Shown here one piece after another: positions 1 through 9,009 of a DNA stretch of 64,000 bases. The stretch lies in the NCBI RefSeq assembly GCF_003865365.1, contig NZ_RQVR01000014.1, positions 30,955 through 94,954 on the forward strand. The letters are read 5' to 3'. The notes under the pieces are model-generated. The model searched no databases, was not told the DNA's origin, and saw only the letters and a program-made list of their open reading frames with translations. Numbering within the stretch: the stretch's first letter is position 1; each line of letters opens with the position of its first letter. A program made the position numbers and the translations under genes. The stretch comes from Flavobacterium macacae (GTDB lineage: Bacteria; Bacteroidota; Bacteroidia; Flavobacteriales; Flavobacteriaceae).

Positions 1-471
1 TTCTGACAGCGAGCCTTTAATTTCGGTAGCTATTGTTCTTCTCTTGATTGTAAGTGGTTTTTTTCGTCTGTAAGCAACGATGGAATCTCTTAAATCAATA
101 ACATTATAATGAATATTGTCTTTTTGGTAAATAAAAACTTGGACTTGGTGTGGCGCCGTTTTCGATTTTAAAATCACATAGGGCTTACCAGCGCGAATAT
201 CCCTGAAATTAAAGGAATCTCTCGCTTTTTCAGTAATTTCGTGAACTTTATATTCTCCCAAATCGTGTTTGTCCATTATAGTACCAAAGGTGTCGCCACT
301 TTGCACCGTATCATTTTCTACTTTAAAATCGTTTAAAGTAAATCCAAATTCAACAACCACAGGCTCTTTTACCGGAACTTCTTTTTTTGCTTCTTTTGCT
401 GTTTTTTCTTTTTTATCATTGCACGAAAAAAGTGCAAAAAGAAACAACAGGCTTAAAATTTTGTATTTCAA
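1..471 (-). CDS. M23-family peptidase lipoprotein, N-terminal part (cut by window edge)
   Basis: The frame runs off the left edge, so only about 157 N-terminal codons are present. Translating the minus strand from a TTG at 469-471 gives a lipoprotein signal ending in LFALFSC (Cys17), a Lys/Glu/Pro-rich linker, then a DTVQSGDTFG segment (about residues 54-63) resembling the LysM/OapA-like start of flavobacterial peptidoglycan metallopeptidases. The catalytic M23 domain would lie outside the window, so the family call rests on this N-terminal pattern and remembered gene order beside kynA. It begins about 17 nt after the kynA stop and probably shares its transcript. No in-frame ATG lies between the kynA stop and the TTG. 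Confidence 0.6.
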   Translation of the reverse strand, partial: MKYKILSLLFLFALFSCNDKKEKTAKEAKKEVPVKEPVVVEFGFTLNDFKVENDTVQSGDTFGTIMDKHDLGEYKVHEITEKARDSFNFRDIRAGKPYVILKSKTAPHQVQVFIYQKDNIHYNVIDLRDSIVAYRRKKPLTIKRRTIATEIKGSLSE

Positions 472-487
472 ATCGTATTCTTTAAAT

Positions 488-1432
488 CTATTCGACGTTT
501 TTTTCTTCACCCCACGAAGCTAATTCTTCTGGAGACCACAATTCTGGGAAAAAAATTCTTCTTTGGTATTTCGGATGCATGTATTTTTTCCAATCGCTTC
601 CGCCAGTTGCCTCTCCATCTCCTTTTCCGCTTCCTTCAATATATTTTTTGGCTGTATTCAAATGCTGCATGACCCATGTGATGTTCACGGTGTGGTCATA
701 ATGACGCATCGCTTTCACTAAATCTGCATTTTTTTGATCTCCTTCTGGTAATTCCTTGAACTTTTGCCACACATTAATGGTGTTATACTCTTCCATATAA
801 CTCAAAAACTGTGGTTTATATTTTCTTTCAAATTCTTTTAACAGATATGATTTTTCACCCGTGTGGTAATCTTTACCTGCTGCTTGCCAATACAGATGCT
901 CCATCGCGAATTCATACGAAGTCGTTCTGTCAATTGTTTTTCTATATCGGTAATCAATCAGGTTGATCAAATCAGTAGAACAAAATTCAATCAAGCGGTA
1001 CTGAGCGCTCTGAAAACCACTTGCTGGAGTCAGCGTATTTCTGAATTTCATGTATTGCTCAATATCCATTCCGTCGCCCATAATATCAAAAGACGTAGTC
1101 AGCATGTCAAAATAACGGCTGATTCGCATCAATTTTTCGGTAAAATAGGCTGTTTCTGGTTTTGAAGTATGGCAAAGCTGATCCATTTCCCAAAGGATCA
1201 TTTTAAACAACAGCTCATTGACCTGGTGGTACATAATAAACACCATTTCATCAGGAAGCGTTGTTCTCTGAATTTGCAAATTCAACAAAGCATCCGTTTG
1301 GATATAATCCCAATAAGTGATTGGTTTTGACCAAAGCAACCCTTCTAGGTGCGTTTCGGTTTTTTGACTGATTGCTTGAAATTTATTTTCTAGTTGATCT
1401 AACTGATCTTTAATGCCGGGGGTGATATCCAT
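488..1432 (-). CDS. kynA: Tryptophan 2,3-dioxygenase family protein
   Basis: Haem enzyme that opens the indole ring of L-tryptophan to N-formylkynurenine, the first step of the kynurenine route. The 314-residue protein has the family signature FIMYHQVNELLFK at residues 65-77, with His69 in the distal-pocket position, followed by a helical domain with conserved SGFQSAQYR. Length is close to known bacterial enzymes. It starts 4 nt after the stop of the DUF3108 gene, so the two are probably co-transcribed with the M23 gene downstream. A later kynurenine-pathway enzyme (3-hydroxyanthranilate dioxygenase) is encoded far away at 57855-58394. Substrate specificity is inferred from family; some Bacteroidetes members are less characterised. 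Confidence 0.9.
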   Translation of the reverse strand: MDITPGIKDQLDQLENKFQAISQKTETHLEGLLWSKPITYWDYIQTDALLNLQIQRTTLPDEMVFIMYHQVNELLFKMILWEMDQLCHTSKPETAYFTEKLMRISRYFDMLTTSFDIMGDGMDIEQYMKFRNTLTPASGFQSAQYRLIEFCSTDLINLIDYRYRKTIDRTTSYEFAMEHLYWQAAGKDYHTGEKSYLLKEFERKYKPQFLSYMEEYNTINVWQKFKELPEGDQKNADLVKAMRHYDHTVNITWVMQHLNTAKKYIEGSGKGDGEATGGSDWKKYMHPKYQRRIFFPELWSPEELASWGEEKNVE

Positions 1433-1436
1433 TCTC

Positions 1437-2210
1437 TTATTTTTCTGCTATAACTTTGAAAGAATTTTTAAGTCCTTTAAAATTGTCAATATCTGCCTTT
1501 AACGAACCAACGGCCAAACTGGCTTTAATTCGCAAAGGAACTTTGTTATCATCATCTGAAATCCAGACCGTTAAGCTTTCTTCTTCTTTAAAAACGCGTC
1601 CAGCTTGAACGTAAGGTCTAAAAATCATCGATTTTACTTTTCCAAATTTAGTGGATATAACTTCTCTACCCATAAATTTTAACTTAAACTTTGTCGTTTC
1701 GTCGTCAAAAAACATATCGATGGCAATTGACTCCCCTACTTTTAGCTTGTCAATATTAGGATGGTTTCTTAAATAGTAGAAAGCGGAAACAATATCTTGG
1801 ACATTTTCTGGAACCGAAATCGTTTTTTCAGATTTGCGCTTGTAGTCTTTCACCAATACAGTATTAGCCGTTTGGTTAAAGAAACCTTCTTGGTCCTTTT
1901 TATAACCGCCTTCATCAATTTTTCTTATAAATTGGTAAGGCTGTCCTGTTTTTTTATCAAAATAACTTTGGTAGTCGTCATTGACCTTAAAGAAAAATTT
2001 GGTCATTCCGGTAGTATATCCATTACCCACAACGTGGAAAACTTTTTTATTGTTTTTCGTTGCTTCTTTAACTTCTAAAGTTGCATATCCGGCGTTGACT
2101 AAACCATAATGAATCCTGAATTTAAACCATTCGCCCACATCAAACGCACTTTCAGTTTGTGCCCGAAGTCCAGCAGTTACAAGTAACATTACAATTAAAA
2201 TCTTTTTCAT
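1437..2210 (-). CDS. DUF3108 domain protein, exported
   Basis: A 257-residue protein with a cleavable signal peptide (MKKILIVMLLVTAGLRAQ). It starts its mature part with FDVGEWFKFRIHYGLVNAGYATLEV, the pattern of DUF3108 proteins, which are predicted beta-rich periplasmic or outer-membrane-associated proteins of unknown function. It is the first gene of a probable three-gene unit (this gene, kynA, M23 peptidase). The upstream region holds two promoter-like sites and a terminator. There is no obvious biochemical link to tryptophan oxidation; the pairing with a cell-wall peptidase suggests an envelope role. Family call is fairly sure, function unknown. Confidence 0.8.
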   Translation of the reverse strand: MKKILIVMLLVTAGLRAQTESAFDVGEWFKFRIHYGLVNAGYATLEVKEATKNNKKVFHVVGNGYTTGMTKFFFKVNDDYQSYFDKKTGQPYQFIRKIDEGGYKKDQEGFFNQTANTVLVKDYKRKSEKTISVPENVQDIVSAFYYLRNHPNIDKLKVGESIAIDMFFDDETTKFKLKFMGREVISTKFGKVKSMIFRPYVQAGRVFKEEESLTVWISDDDNKVPLRIKASLAVGSLKADIDNFKGLKNSFKVIAEK

Positions 2211-2257
2211 AAATCTATTTTAAAGTTCTTTGGCTACTGAATATACAAATTTTATTC

Positions 2258-2288
2258 CAAATGTACCAAAACAAAAAAACCCAGTCAA
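2258..2288 (-). promoter_or_regulatory. Predicted promoter for the DUF3108-kynA unit
   Basis: On the minus strand TTG (2288-2286) is followed after 20 nt by TACATTTG (2265-2258), matching the Bacteroidetes TTG-N17-23-TAnnTTTG pattern. It lies 48 nt upstream of the DUF3108 start. The -33 element sits inside the stem of the preceding terminator. Confidence 0.5.
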
Positions 2289-2306
2289 AAATATGACTGA
2301 GTTTTT
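2273..2306 (-). terminator. Rho-independent terminator, minus strand
   Basis: An 8-bp stem (2280-2287 with 2294-2301, one G-U pair in the minus-strand RNA) with a 6-nt loop is followed on the minus strand by seven T. It would stop transcripts coming from hppD or from the promoter at 2391-2420 before they reach the DUF3108 gene. A shorter T run on the plus side makes it weakly bidirectional. Confidence 0.7.
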
Positions 2307-2384
2307 ATGCTATTAACCAACCAAAAAACTATAAATTATGAAAATTTACATAAAAATTGAAGGAAACCACTCCTTCTCTTTTTG
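2274..2384 (-). ncRNA. Candidate small RNA or terminated leader upstream of DUF3108-kynA
   Basis: A good promoter (2391-2420, minus) would start a transcript near 2384, and a strong terminator ends near 2274, leaving about 110 nt with no convincing ORF. It could be an independent small RNA, or a leader whose terminator controls read-through into the DUF3108-kynA genes. No known RNA family was recognised. Confidence 0.35.
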
Positions 2385-2390
2385 CGAGTG

Positions 2391-2420
2391 CAAAGGTAGA
2401 TATTAATTACATTATTACAA
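2391..2420 (-). promoter_or_regulatory. Strong predicted promoter, minus strand
   Basis: TTG (2420-2418), 19-nt spacer, TACCTTTG (2398-2391) on the minus strand. This is one of the best matches to the Flavobacterium consensus in the window, yet no gene begins just downstream; the terminator at 2273-2306 follows instead. Confidence 0.6.
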
Positions 2421-2507
2421 TTAAAAATTTAAGTTTAACAGTAAATTAGCAATAAATAGATCCTTAGAAGGCTTATTCTTAAATTATTGTTATTATTTTA
2501 ATCAATA

Positions 2508-3668
2508 TTATAACGTTCCTCTTTTTTCTTGCTCTCTTTCAATTGATTCAAAAAGCGCTTTAAAGTTCCCTGCTCCAAAACCTCTTGCACCCATTCTTTG
2601 GATTACTTCAAAAAATAAGGTTGGTCGATCTTCAACCGGCTTAGTGAAAATCTGCAACAAATATCCTTCTTCATCGGCATCAATCATGATTCCAAGAGCC
2701 ATCAGCTTATTGATATCTTCTTGTAATTTATGATTGTGTGCTTCTAAACGCAATGGAACTGAATCATAATACGCTTGTGGCGGCGTGCTTAAAAATTCGA
2801 TTCCGCGAGAACGCATATCGGCTACTGTTGCTAAAATATCGTCAGTTGCAACGGCGATATGCTGAATACCTGAACCTTCATAGAAATCTAAATACTCTTC
2901 GATTTGTGATTTTTTCTTTCCTTCGGCCGGTTCGTTGATTGGAAATTTGATTCTTCCATTTCCGTTTGACATTACTTTTGACATCAAAGCTGAATACTCA
3001 GTGGTAATTTGTTTGTCATCAAAAGAAAGGAAATTCACGAATCCCATCACGTCTTCATACCATTTTACCCAAGTATTCATTTCATTCCAGCCTACATTTC
3101 CAACCATGTGGTCAATGTATTTTAACCCAACTGGTGCCGGATTATAATCTGATTCCCATTTTTTATATCCAGGCAAAAATTCTCCATGGTAGTTTTTGCG
3201 TTCTACAAACATGTGAACCGTTTCTCCATATGTGTAAATTCCGGCACGGACAACTTCTCCGTGTTCATCAGTTTCTACAGTTGGTTCCATATATGATTTT
3301 GCACCGCGCTTGATCGTTTCTTCATAAGCAGAACGAGCATCTTCTACCCAAAGTGCCGCAATTTTCACTCCGTCACCATGTTTTTTTACATGTTCTCCAA
3401 TTGGAGAATCGCTTTTTAAAGCGGTAGTTAAAACCAAACGGATCTTATCTTGCTTTAACACATATGAAGCCCTGTCTTTAACCCCAGTTTCTAATCCTGC
3501 ATACGCATGGGATTGAAAACCAAAAGCAGTTTTGTAAAAATGGGCCGCTTGTTTTGCATTTCCTACATAGAATTCTACATAATCTGTTCCTAAAAGAGGT
3601 AAGAAGTCTTGTGCTCCATCAAATATTTTTTCTAATCCGTATTCTACTGATTTTATTTCTTTACTCAT
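2508..3668 (-). CDS. hppD: 4-hydroxyphenylpyruvate dioxygenase
   Basis: Non-haem Fe(II) enzyme converting 4-hydroxyphenylpyruvate to homogentisate in tyrosine degradation. The 386-residue protein has two vicinal-oxygen-chelate domains. The iron ligands are visible as His187 (KYIDHMVGNV), His270 (SGIQHIAVAT) and Glu354 (LFFEVIQRMG), with the usual C-terminal RGFGAGNFKALFESIEREQ helix. Length is normal for bacterial HPPD. It lies 132 nt downstream of homogentisate dioxygenase on the same strand, so the two consecutive pathway steps probably share a transcript. Signals in the intergenic space were not clear enough to call a separate promoter. Confidence 0.97.
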   Translation of the reverse strand: MSKEIKSVEYGLEKIFDGAQDFLPLLGTDYVEFYVGNAKQAAHFYKTAFGFQSHAYAGLETGVKDRASYVLKQDKIRLVLTTALKSDSPIGEHVKKHGDGVKIAALWVEDARSAYEETIKRGAKSYMEPTVETDEHGEVVRAGIYTYGETVHMFVERKNYHGEFLPGYKKWESDYNPAPVGLKYIDHMVGNVGWNEMNTWVKWYEDVMGFVNFLSFDDKQITTEYSALMSKVMSNGNGRIKFPINEPAEGKKKSQIEEYLDFYEGSGIQHIAVATDDILATVADMRSRGIEFLSTPPQAYYDSVPLRLEAHNHKLQEDINKLMALGIMIDADEEGYLLQIFTKPVEDRPTLFFEVIQRMGARGFGAGNFKALFESIEREQEKRGTL

Positions 3669-3800
3669 AATTTTAAATATTTTGGCGAATTATGGCATTA
3701 GCGAATCTGCAAGTTCTATTCCTCACAAATAAGCATTTACCATTCGCCCATTCTTTTTAGTTGTATTTATTATTTTGTTTCCTTTTAAAACATCGCTTAG

Positions 3801-4958
3801 CTACTCCACCCACGATTTATAATACTGGCCATCATCTAATCCCATTGCTTCTTCAGTCACCATCAAAGGTCGGAATGTATCTACCATTACTGCCAATTCT
3901 AGCGTTTCAGTATGGCCGATGCTTCTTTCCATCGCGCCTGGTGCCGGACCGTGCGGAATTCCTTTTGGATGCAGCGTAATATGTCCTTGCTCGATATTGT
4001 TTCTGGACATAAAATCGCCATCAACATAATACAAAACCTCATCGCTATCAATATTGCTATGATTATAAGGAGCCGGAATTGATTTTGGATGGTAATCATA
4101 AAGTCTCGGAACAAAGGAACATACTACAAAAGTCGATGTTTCAAAGGTCTGATGAATTGGCGGCGGCAAATGCACGCGGCCTGTTATAGGCTCAAAGTTG
4201 TGTATGCTGAAAGCGTAAGGAAAGTTATAACCGTCCCAACCCACAACGTCAAAAGGATGTGTGGCATACACCACTTCATGTAACATTCCTTCTTTTTTAA
4301 TTTTGATAAGAAAATCGCCTTTTTCATCAAAAGTTTCCAATTCAGTTGGCAATTTAAAATCGCGCTCGCAAAAAGGAGAATGCTCTAAATGCTGGCCAGA
4401 TTCATTTTTATACCTTTTGGGAGTATAAAACGGAGCGAAAGATTCTACATAAAACAAACGGTTTTCTTCAGTATCAAAATCAATTTGATAAATAATCCCT
4501 CTTGGAACGATAAGATAATCGCCATATTCAAACGGAATATTTCCCATCATCGTGCGAAGCGTTCCCGTTCCTTTGTGGATGAAAATCATTTCATCGGCAT
4601 CGGCATTTTTATAAAAATAATCACGTAATGATTTTTTTGGAGCTGCCAATCCAATCGTACAGTCTTTATTGACCAACATTGGTTTTCTGCTTTCTAAAAA
4701 ATCATCAGCGGACTTCAATTCAAAACCTTTTAGCAAAAGCGATTTGATGTTTTTTCCAATCGCAATTTTTGGCTCAACATTATGAGAAGCTAAAATTTCT
4801 TTGACCTGTGTAGGTCGGTGAACGTGATATAACAATGAAGAATGTCCGTGAAAACCTTCTGTTCCAAAAAGCTGTTCGTAGTACAAACCGCCGTCAGGCT
4901 TTTCAAACTGCGTATGTCTTTTTTGGGGGAATTCTCCTAATTTATGATATAGTGGCAT
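3801..4958 (-). CDS. hmgA: Homogentisate 1,2-dioxygenase
   Basis: Cupin-fold Fe(II) dioxygenase that opens homogentisate to maleylacetoacetate, the step after HppD. The 385-residue protein is the shorter Bacteroidetes-type form. Likely metal and active-site residues are in HLPPPIHQTFE (about 263-273), YNHSNIDSDEVLYY (His300 with Asp306 or Glu307) and GIPHGPAPG (His336). It precedes hppD on the same strand. The maleylacetoacetate isomerase and fumarylacetoacetase that complete the route are not in this window. An inverted-repeat hairpin of AT-rich units lies immediately upstream of its start. Confidence 0.95.
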   Translation of the reverse strand: MPLYHKLGEFPQKRHTQFEKPDGGLYYEQLFGTEGFHGHSSLLYHVHRPTQVKEILASHNVEPKIAIGKNIKSLLLKGFELKSADDFLESRKPMLVNKDCTIGLAAPKKSLRDYFYKNADADEMIFIHKGTGTLRTMMGNIPFEYGDYLIVPRGIIYQIDFDTEENRLFYVESFAPFYTPKRYKNESGQHLEHSPFCERDFKLPTELETFDEKGDFLIKIKKEGMLHEVVYATHPFDVVGWDGYNFPYAFSIHNFEPITGRVHLPPPIHQTFETSTFVVCSFVPRLYDYHPKSIPAPYNHSNIDSDEVLYYVDGDFMSRNNIEQGHITLHPKGIPHGPAPGAMERSIGHTETLELAVMVDTFRPLMVTEEAMGLDDGQYYKSWVE

Positions 4959-4985
4959 AACTTTTTAATTAGATAATTTTGAAAA

Positions 4986-5054
4986 TTAGATAATTAGAAA
5001 ATGGATATTCGCAGTAGGATAATTAGCTCATTTTCTAATTGACTAATTATCTAA
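4986..5054. repeat. Intergenic inverted repeat built from TTAGATAA-type units
   Basis: TTAGATAATTAG (4986-4997) is perfectly complementary to CTAATTATCTAA (5043-5054). Inside it AAAATG (4998-5003) pairs with CATTTT (5029-5034). Related unit copies sit at 4968-4977 and around 5018-5025. It lies 27 nt upstream of the hmgA start. It belongs to a class of unit-built intergenic inverted repeats seen at several places in this window. Confidence 0.6.
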
Positions 5055-5192
5055 CTGAAATCATTCTGGGTTTCTTTTAATGAGAAACTTTAAGTGCGCT
5101 AATAAACCGATCCAGCTTGCATTCATAGTCACAAATATCGTAAAAATTAATTTTTTTAGAGGTATTATTATAAAATATTTATTTTAAAACAG

Positions 5193-5229
5193 AAAAGGCG
5201 CTGACAATTTTAATTATCAGCGCCTTTTT
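5193..5229 (-). terminator. Terminator downstream of the APC permease gene
   Basis: A 12-bp perfect stem AAAAGGCGCTGA / TCAGCGCCTTTT with a 12-nt loop, flanked by A and T runs, 17 nt past the permease stop. It is symmetrical enough to work in both directions. Confidence 0.85.
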
Positions 5230-5245
5230 ATTATTTTATAAAAAT

Positions 5246-6691
5246 TTATTCGGTCTTATTTAGTTTGGACCTGCTTTTACCATAAGCAAAGTATATTAAA
5301 ACCCCTAATCCCATCCAACCTAATAATCGCAACCAACTTTCAGAAGGAAGTGAATACATCAGATACAAACAAACTACTATCCCGGCGATTGGCACAAACG
5401 GAACCAAAGGAACACGGAACGATCTTGGAGCATCTGGCATTTTTTTACGCATGATTAAAATTCCAAGACAAACCAAAGCAAAGGCAAATAAAGTTCCGAT
5501 ACTTACCATGTGTCCAAGATCTTTTATTGGAACAAAACCAGCAAAAATACTCACGAAAAACATAAAAAAGATATTTGTTTTCCAAGGCGTACGGAATTTA
5601 CTATGAATATCTCCGAAAAACCTTGGCAAAAGACCGTCTTTACTCATCGAGTAAAACACACGGCTCTGCCCCATTAACATCACTAAAATTACAGATGTAT
5701 AACCTGCCAAAATAGCAACAATTAAACCCATTTGTAAAAAAGAATATCCCGTTACTGCAAAAGCAGTTGCCGCTGGCGACGCATCACCTTTGAATGCTGT
5801 GTAAGGAACAAGACCCGTCATTACATAGGAAAACAGTACATATAAAACAGTACAAACCAATAACGAACCTAGTATTCCGACAGGCATCCCTTTTTGGGGA
5901 TCTTTTGCTTCTTGCGCCGCGGTTGAAACAGCATCAAAACCAATAAAGGCAAAGAAAACCAAACCTGCTCCAGCAGCAATACCTGACATTCCTCCGAACT
6001 CACCTACTTTTTCACCTGTTACTGGATCAATATGTGCGGGAACAAATTCAGGAATATAAGGGACATGAAAATCTGGGTTGATATGCTGCCATCCTAAAAT
6101 AATAAAAACCACCACAACTATCACTTTTACCACAACTAAAATGTTGTTGACAAAAGCCGATTCTTTCGTACCGCGAATTAACAAAAGTGATAAAATACAA
6201 ACGATAAAAATAGCCGGTAAGTTGATTATGCCACCTTCTGCAGGAGCATTTGTAAATTCAGGCGGAAGCATGATTCCAAAATGTGCAAATAATTTATTGA
6301 GATACGCTCCCCAGCTTACACCAACAGTTGCAGCACCCAAAGCATATTCTAAAACGAGATCCCAACCAATAATCCATGCAATAAATTCTCCCATGGTGGC
6401 ATAAGAATAAGTATAAGCACTGCCTGCTACTGGAATCATGGATGCAAATTCAGCATAACACAATCCGGCAAAGGCACAACCAACGGCTGCTAAAACAAAT
6501 GATAAAGTTACGGCTGGCCCAGCATGATCTGCCGCTGCGATTCCGGTTAATGAAAATAATCCTGCTCCGATGATAGCTCCGATTCCCATTGCTACTAAGG
6601 CTCTAGAAGACAGGGTTCTTTTCAACCCTTTTTCATCTTCAGACGCTTCGCTCATTAGGATAGCTAATGATTTTCTTCTCCAAATAGACAT
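5246..6691 (-). CDS. APC-superfamily amino acid permease
   Basis: A 481-residue inner-membrane transporter with about twelve hydrophobic helices after a short charged N-terminus. The first helix has the APC signature MGIGAIIGAGLFSLTGIAA (about residues 35-53), and GFDAVSTAAQEAKDPQKGMP (middle of the protein) is the conserved segment of the cationic amino acid transporter subgroup (YfnA/CAT type). Substrate is therefore probably a cationic or neutral amino acid taken up with protons; this is inference. It is a single-gene unit with its own -7 element upstream and a terminator downstream. Confidence 0.9.
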   Translation of the reverse strand: MSIWRRKSLAILMSEASEDEKGLKRTLSSRALVAMGIGAIIGAGLFSLTGIAAADHAGPAVTLSFVLAAVGCAFAGLCYAEFASMIPVAGSAYTYSYATMGEFIAWIIGWDLVLEYALGAATVGVSWGAYLNKLFAHFGIMLPPEFTNAPAEGGIINLPAIFIVCILSLLLIRGTKESAFVNNILVVVKVIVVVVFIILGWQHINPDFHVPYIPEFVPAHIDPVTGEKVGEFGGMSGIAAGAGLVFFAFIGFDAVSTAAQEAKDPQKGMPVGILGSLLVCTVLYVLFSYVMTGLVPYTAFKGDASPAATAFAVTGYSFLQMGLIVAILAGYTSVILVMLMGQSRVFYSMSKDGLLPRFFGDIHSKFRTPWKTNIFFMFFVSIFAGFVPIKDLGHMVSIGTLFAFALVCLGILIMRKKMPDAPRSFRVPLVPFVPIAGIVVCLYLMYSLPSESWLRLLGWMGLGVLIYFAYGKSRSKLNKTE

Positions 6692-6721
6692 AAATTTGCT
6701 TCTTTAATAGTTTTATGAAGC

Positions 6722-6729
6722 CAAATATA
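6722..6729 (-). promoter_or_regulatory. Promoter -7 element for the APC permease
   Basis: TATATTTG on the minus strand, 30 nt upstream of the start codon, an exact match to TAnnTTTG. No TTG is found at the expected distance, so only the -7 half is called. Confidence 0.5.
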
Positions 6730-6786
6730 GTTTTTTTACAGAATAATTAACAGAAAAAATTCATGTTTAATATTTTCGCAGGAAAA

Positions 6787-9000
6787 TTAAAACCAGAAAC
6801 CGAGACTGAACCACGTATAATGATTTCCTGTTTCTGGTGACCAAGAATGCTTTAATTCCACAGGGCCTATAATTGTTTCCAGTCCATAGCCTAAAGCATA
6901 ACCTGAATATTGTGGCTGTTCAATCCATGCGTCAGAATCAAACAATTTGTAGCCGACGTTTGCGTAATTCGCAGTGAAGTTTACATGATTTTTGCGAAAA
7001 ATCTCATAATTTAGATTTATGGCTCCTTTGATATAGCTGTTTCCGGATAAACTGACAAAGTCATAACCATAAAAATGCCTAAAATTATTGACCATATTAT
7101 AGCCATAACCCCCTAATATAAAATCAAAAAACGGAACAGTTTGTTCACCAATGGTAAATCCTGCTTCTGACTGAACCATGACGGTAAGGTGGTTAAAAAA
7201 AGTTGTAGCATACGCCAATTCGCCTTTTAAGATAGAAAATCGTTCAAAATCCCTGCTGTAATCTGAGGAATATAAAAACGATTGAAAATCCCCAGTAAAT
7301 AAAATCCCTTCTCGCGGAAAGTACTTTTTGTCAAACGAATCATATTTGGCATAAGCCACACCACTCACATAATCACTATTTTCTAAGATTGGATTTGTAT
7401 TTGTGCTTTCCAGAGTCTTTGTTTTTATACGCAGGTGCTTGTATTCTGCACCAACACCAATCAAAAATTTCTGGGCAAAAATGGTTTGAAAATAAACCTG
7501 GTTTGAAAAATCACTATAATCGATATTGATTGAATTTAATCCGAAAAGATCTAAAAACTCACCGTCATTAAAATCGGTCAATATATTTTTATTAAAACTA
7601 TTAAACCTGGATTTCACGCCAAAACTCCATCTAAAACCGTTGTCAAGATAGTAGTCTAAGTAATATCTAAAATTATCGCCCAAACCAACATCCAGCGAAA
7701 TTACGTCATTTTTAAAGAACATTTTCTTCTGGGTGGCATTCAGCAACACCGCGCTTTTGTAAAGCCCGTCATAATGAAGCCCAAATTTAAGATACGTCTT
7801 TACGCGGTTCTCAATCAAATCTATGTCTAAAATATCATCGCCATTTTCTGCTTTTTCAAAAGAATAACCGATGGAACTAAAGTTTTGGGTAGCACTCAAA
7901 GTATTAATTCCTTTATCTAAATCTTCGTAACTGATTTTTGTCCCCGCTTTAAAACCTAATTTTCCAACCACATAAGAACGGGTATAGTTTTCCAATTGGG
8001 GCGTTCGGATTCCGGTAATAGTTATCGAATCTTTTTTTATTTTTAAAGTAGCCCTTTCTGATTTTTTATAATCTTTGGAAAGCACTTTTAACTGTTCTAT
8101 CGCTTGTTGCGCCGCCTCTTCACCTCTTTTTATAATTTCAGTACCTTGGTCAAATGAAACTACATTAAATCCATCAATATCTGGCTTGATATAAATGTCT
8201 GTATTTTTAATGTTTTCAGGCATCTTTTTGATCATCTGCATGTTGGTAATCTGCACCAAAATTCGAGTCGCATCATTCAGCGCTTTCCGATCTTTGAAAC
8301 CGTCTTGAACATCAACACCAATGATGATATCAGCACCCATCTTTTTAACTTCTTCAATCGGATAATTGTTCACAACGCCTCCATCAATCAGCAATTTGCC
8401 ATCAATTTCAACGGGCATATACAATGAGGGAAACGCCGCGCTTGCAATAATCGCCTGTGGCAAAGATCCTTTATTAAGCAAAACTTGATCACCGGTTTCA
8501 ATATCGGTCGCAATGCACAAAAACGGAATGGGAAGTTTGTTAAAATCACGAATGTGGCGCACATCATGCGTCAACTTGCTGATCAAATTAAAGTTGTAAA
8601 GTCCTTTTGAAAGCGCTCTGGGAATACCAATCCGCAATTTTCTGAAAGGCAAAGCCAAAGCATACACCTCGTCGTTTCTTTTTTCGTAGAAATTCTTTGT
8701 AGATCTTGGAACAAAATCCTGAATCAAAGCGTCATAATCGGTGGTTTTGAAGATTGAATCAATTTGGCTGGAACTATATCCCACTGAATAAAGTCCGCCG
8801 ATAATCGCACCCATACTGGTGCCTCCGATATATGAAATTTCAATTCCTTGCTCTTCTAAAACTTTTAAAACGCCAATATGCGCCAACCCTTTTGCTCCGC
8901 CACCACTCAAAACCAAGCCGATTTTAGGCTTTTTCTGCTCTTGCGAAAATGCAACCGATATTGAGAATACCAGAAGAAATAAGAGCATCAGTTTTTTCAT
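6787..9000 (-). CDS. Patatin-like phospholipase with C-terminal outer-membrane barrel
   Basis: A 737-residue protein with a signal peptide (cleavage near residue 19-20). The N-terminal patatin domain shows the oxyanion hole GGGAKG (33-38), the nucleophile motif GTSMG (60-64, Ser62) and the catalytic DGG (Asp206). After about residue 330 follow a POTRA-like segment (ITGIRTPQLENYTRSYVVGKL) and a long beta-strand-rich region ending in aromatic WFSLGFWF, as in BamA/Omp85-type barrels. This is the layout of PlpD-like type Vd secreted lipases. It is encoded 9 nt downstream of uvrC, an arrangement that says nothing clear about function. Substrate is probably phospholipid; surface exposure or release is inferred. 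Confidence 0.9.
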   Translation of the reverse strand: MKKLMLLFLLVFSISVAFSQEQKKPKIGLVLSGGGAKGLAHIGVLKVLEEQGIEISYIGGTSMGAIIGGLYSVGYSSSQIDSIFKTTDYDALIQDFVPRSTKNFYEKRNDEVYALALPFRKLRIGIPRALSKGLYNFNLISKLTHDVRHIRDFNKLPIPFLCIATDIETGDQVLLNKGSLPQAIIASAAFPSLYMPVEIDGKLLIDGGVVNNYPIEEVKKMGADIIIGVDVQDGFKDRKALNDATRILVQITNMQMIKKMPENIKNTDIYIKPDIDGFNVVSFDQGTEIIKRGEEAAQQAIEQLKVLSKDYKKSERATLKIKKDSITITGIRTPQLENYTRSYVVGKLGFKAGTKISYEDLDKGINTLSATQNFSSIGYSFEKAENGDDILDIDLIENRVKTYLKFGLHYDGLYKSAVLLNATQKKMFFKNDVISLDVGLGDNFRYYLDYYLDNGFRWSFGVKSRFNSFNKNILTDFNDGEFLDLFGLNSINIDYSDFSNQVYFQTIFAQKFLIGVGAEYKHLRIKTKTLESTNTNPILENSDYVSGVAYAKYDSFDKKYFPREGILFTGDFQSFLYSSDYSRDFERFSILKGELAYATTFFNHLTVMVQSEAGFTIGEQTVPFFDFILGGYGYNMVNNFRHFYGYDFVSLSGNSYIKGAINLNYEIFRKNHVNFTANYANVGYKLFDSDAWIEQPQYSGYALGYGLETIIGPVELKHSWSPETGNHYTWFSLGFWF

Positions 9001-9009
9001 AGGGAGAGT

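Noticed and set aside
2338..2406. 22-codon plus-strand frame (MKIYIKIEGNHSFSFCECKG...)
   Set aside because: No promoter or ribosome site on the plus strand, and it is the complement of a strong minus-strand promoter and leader.
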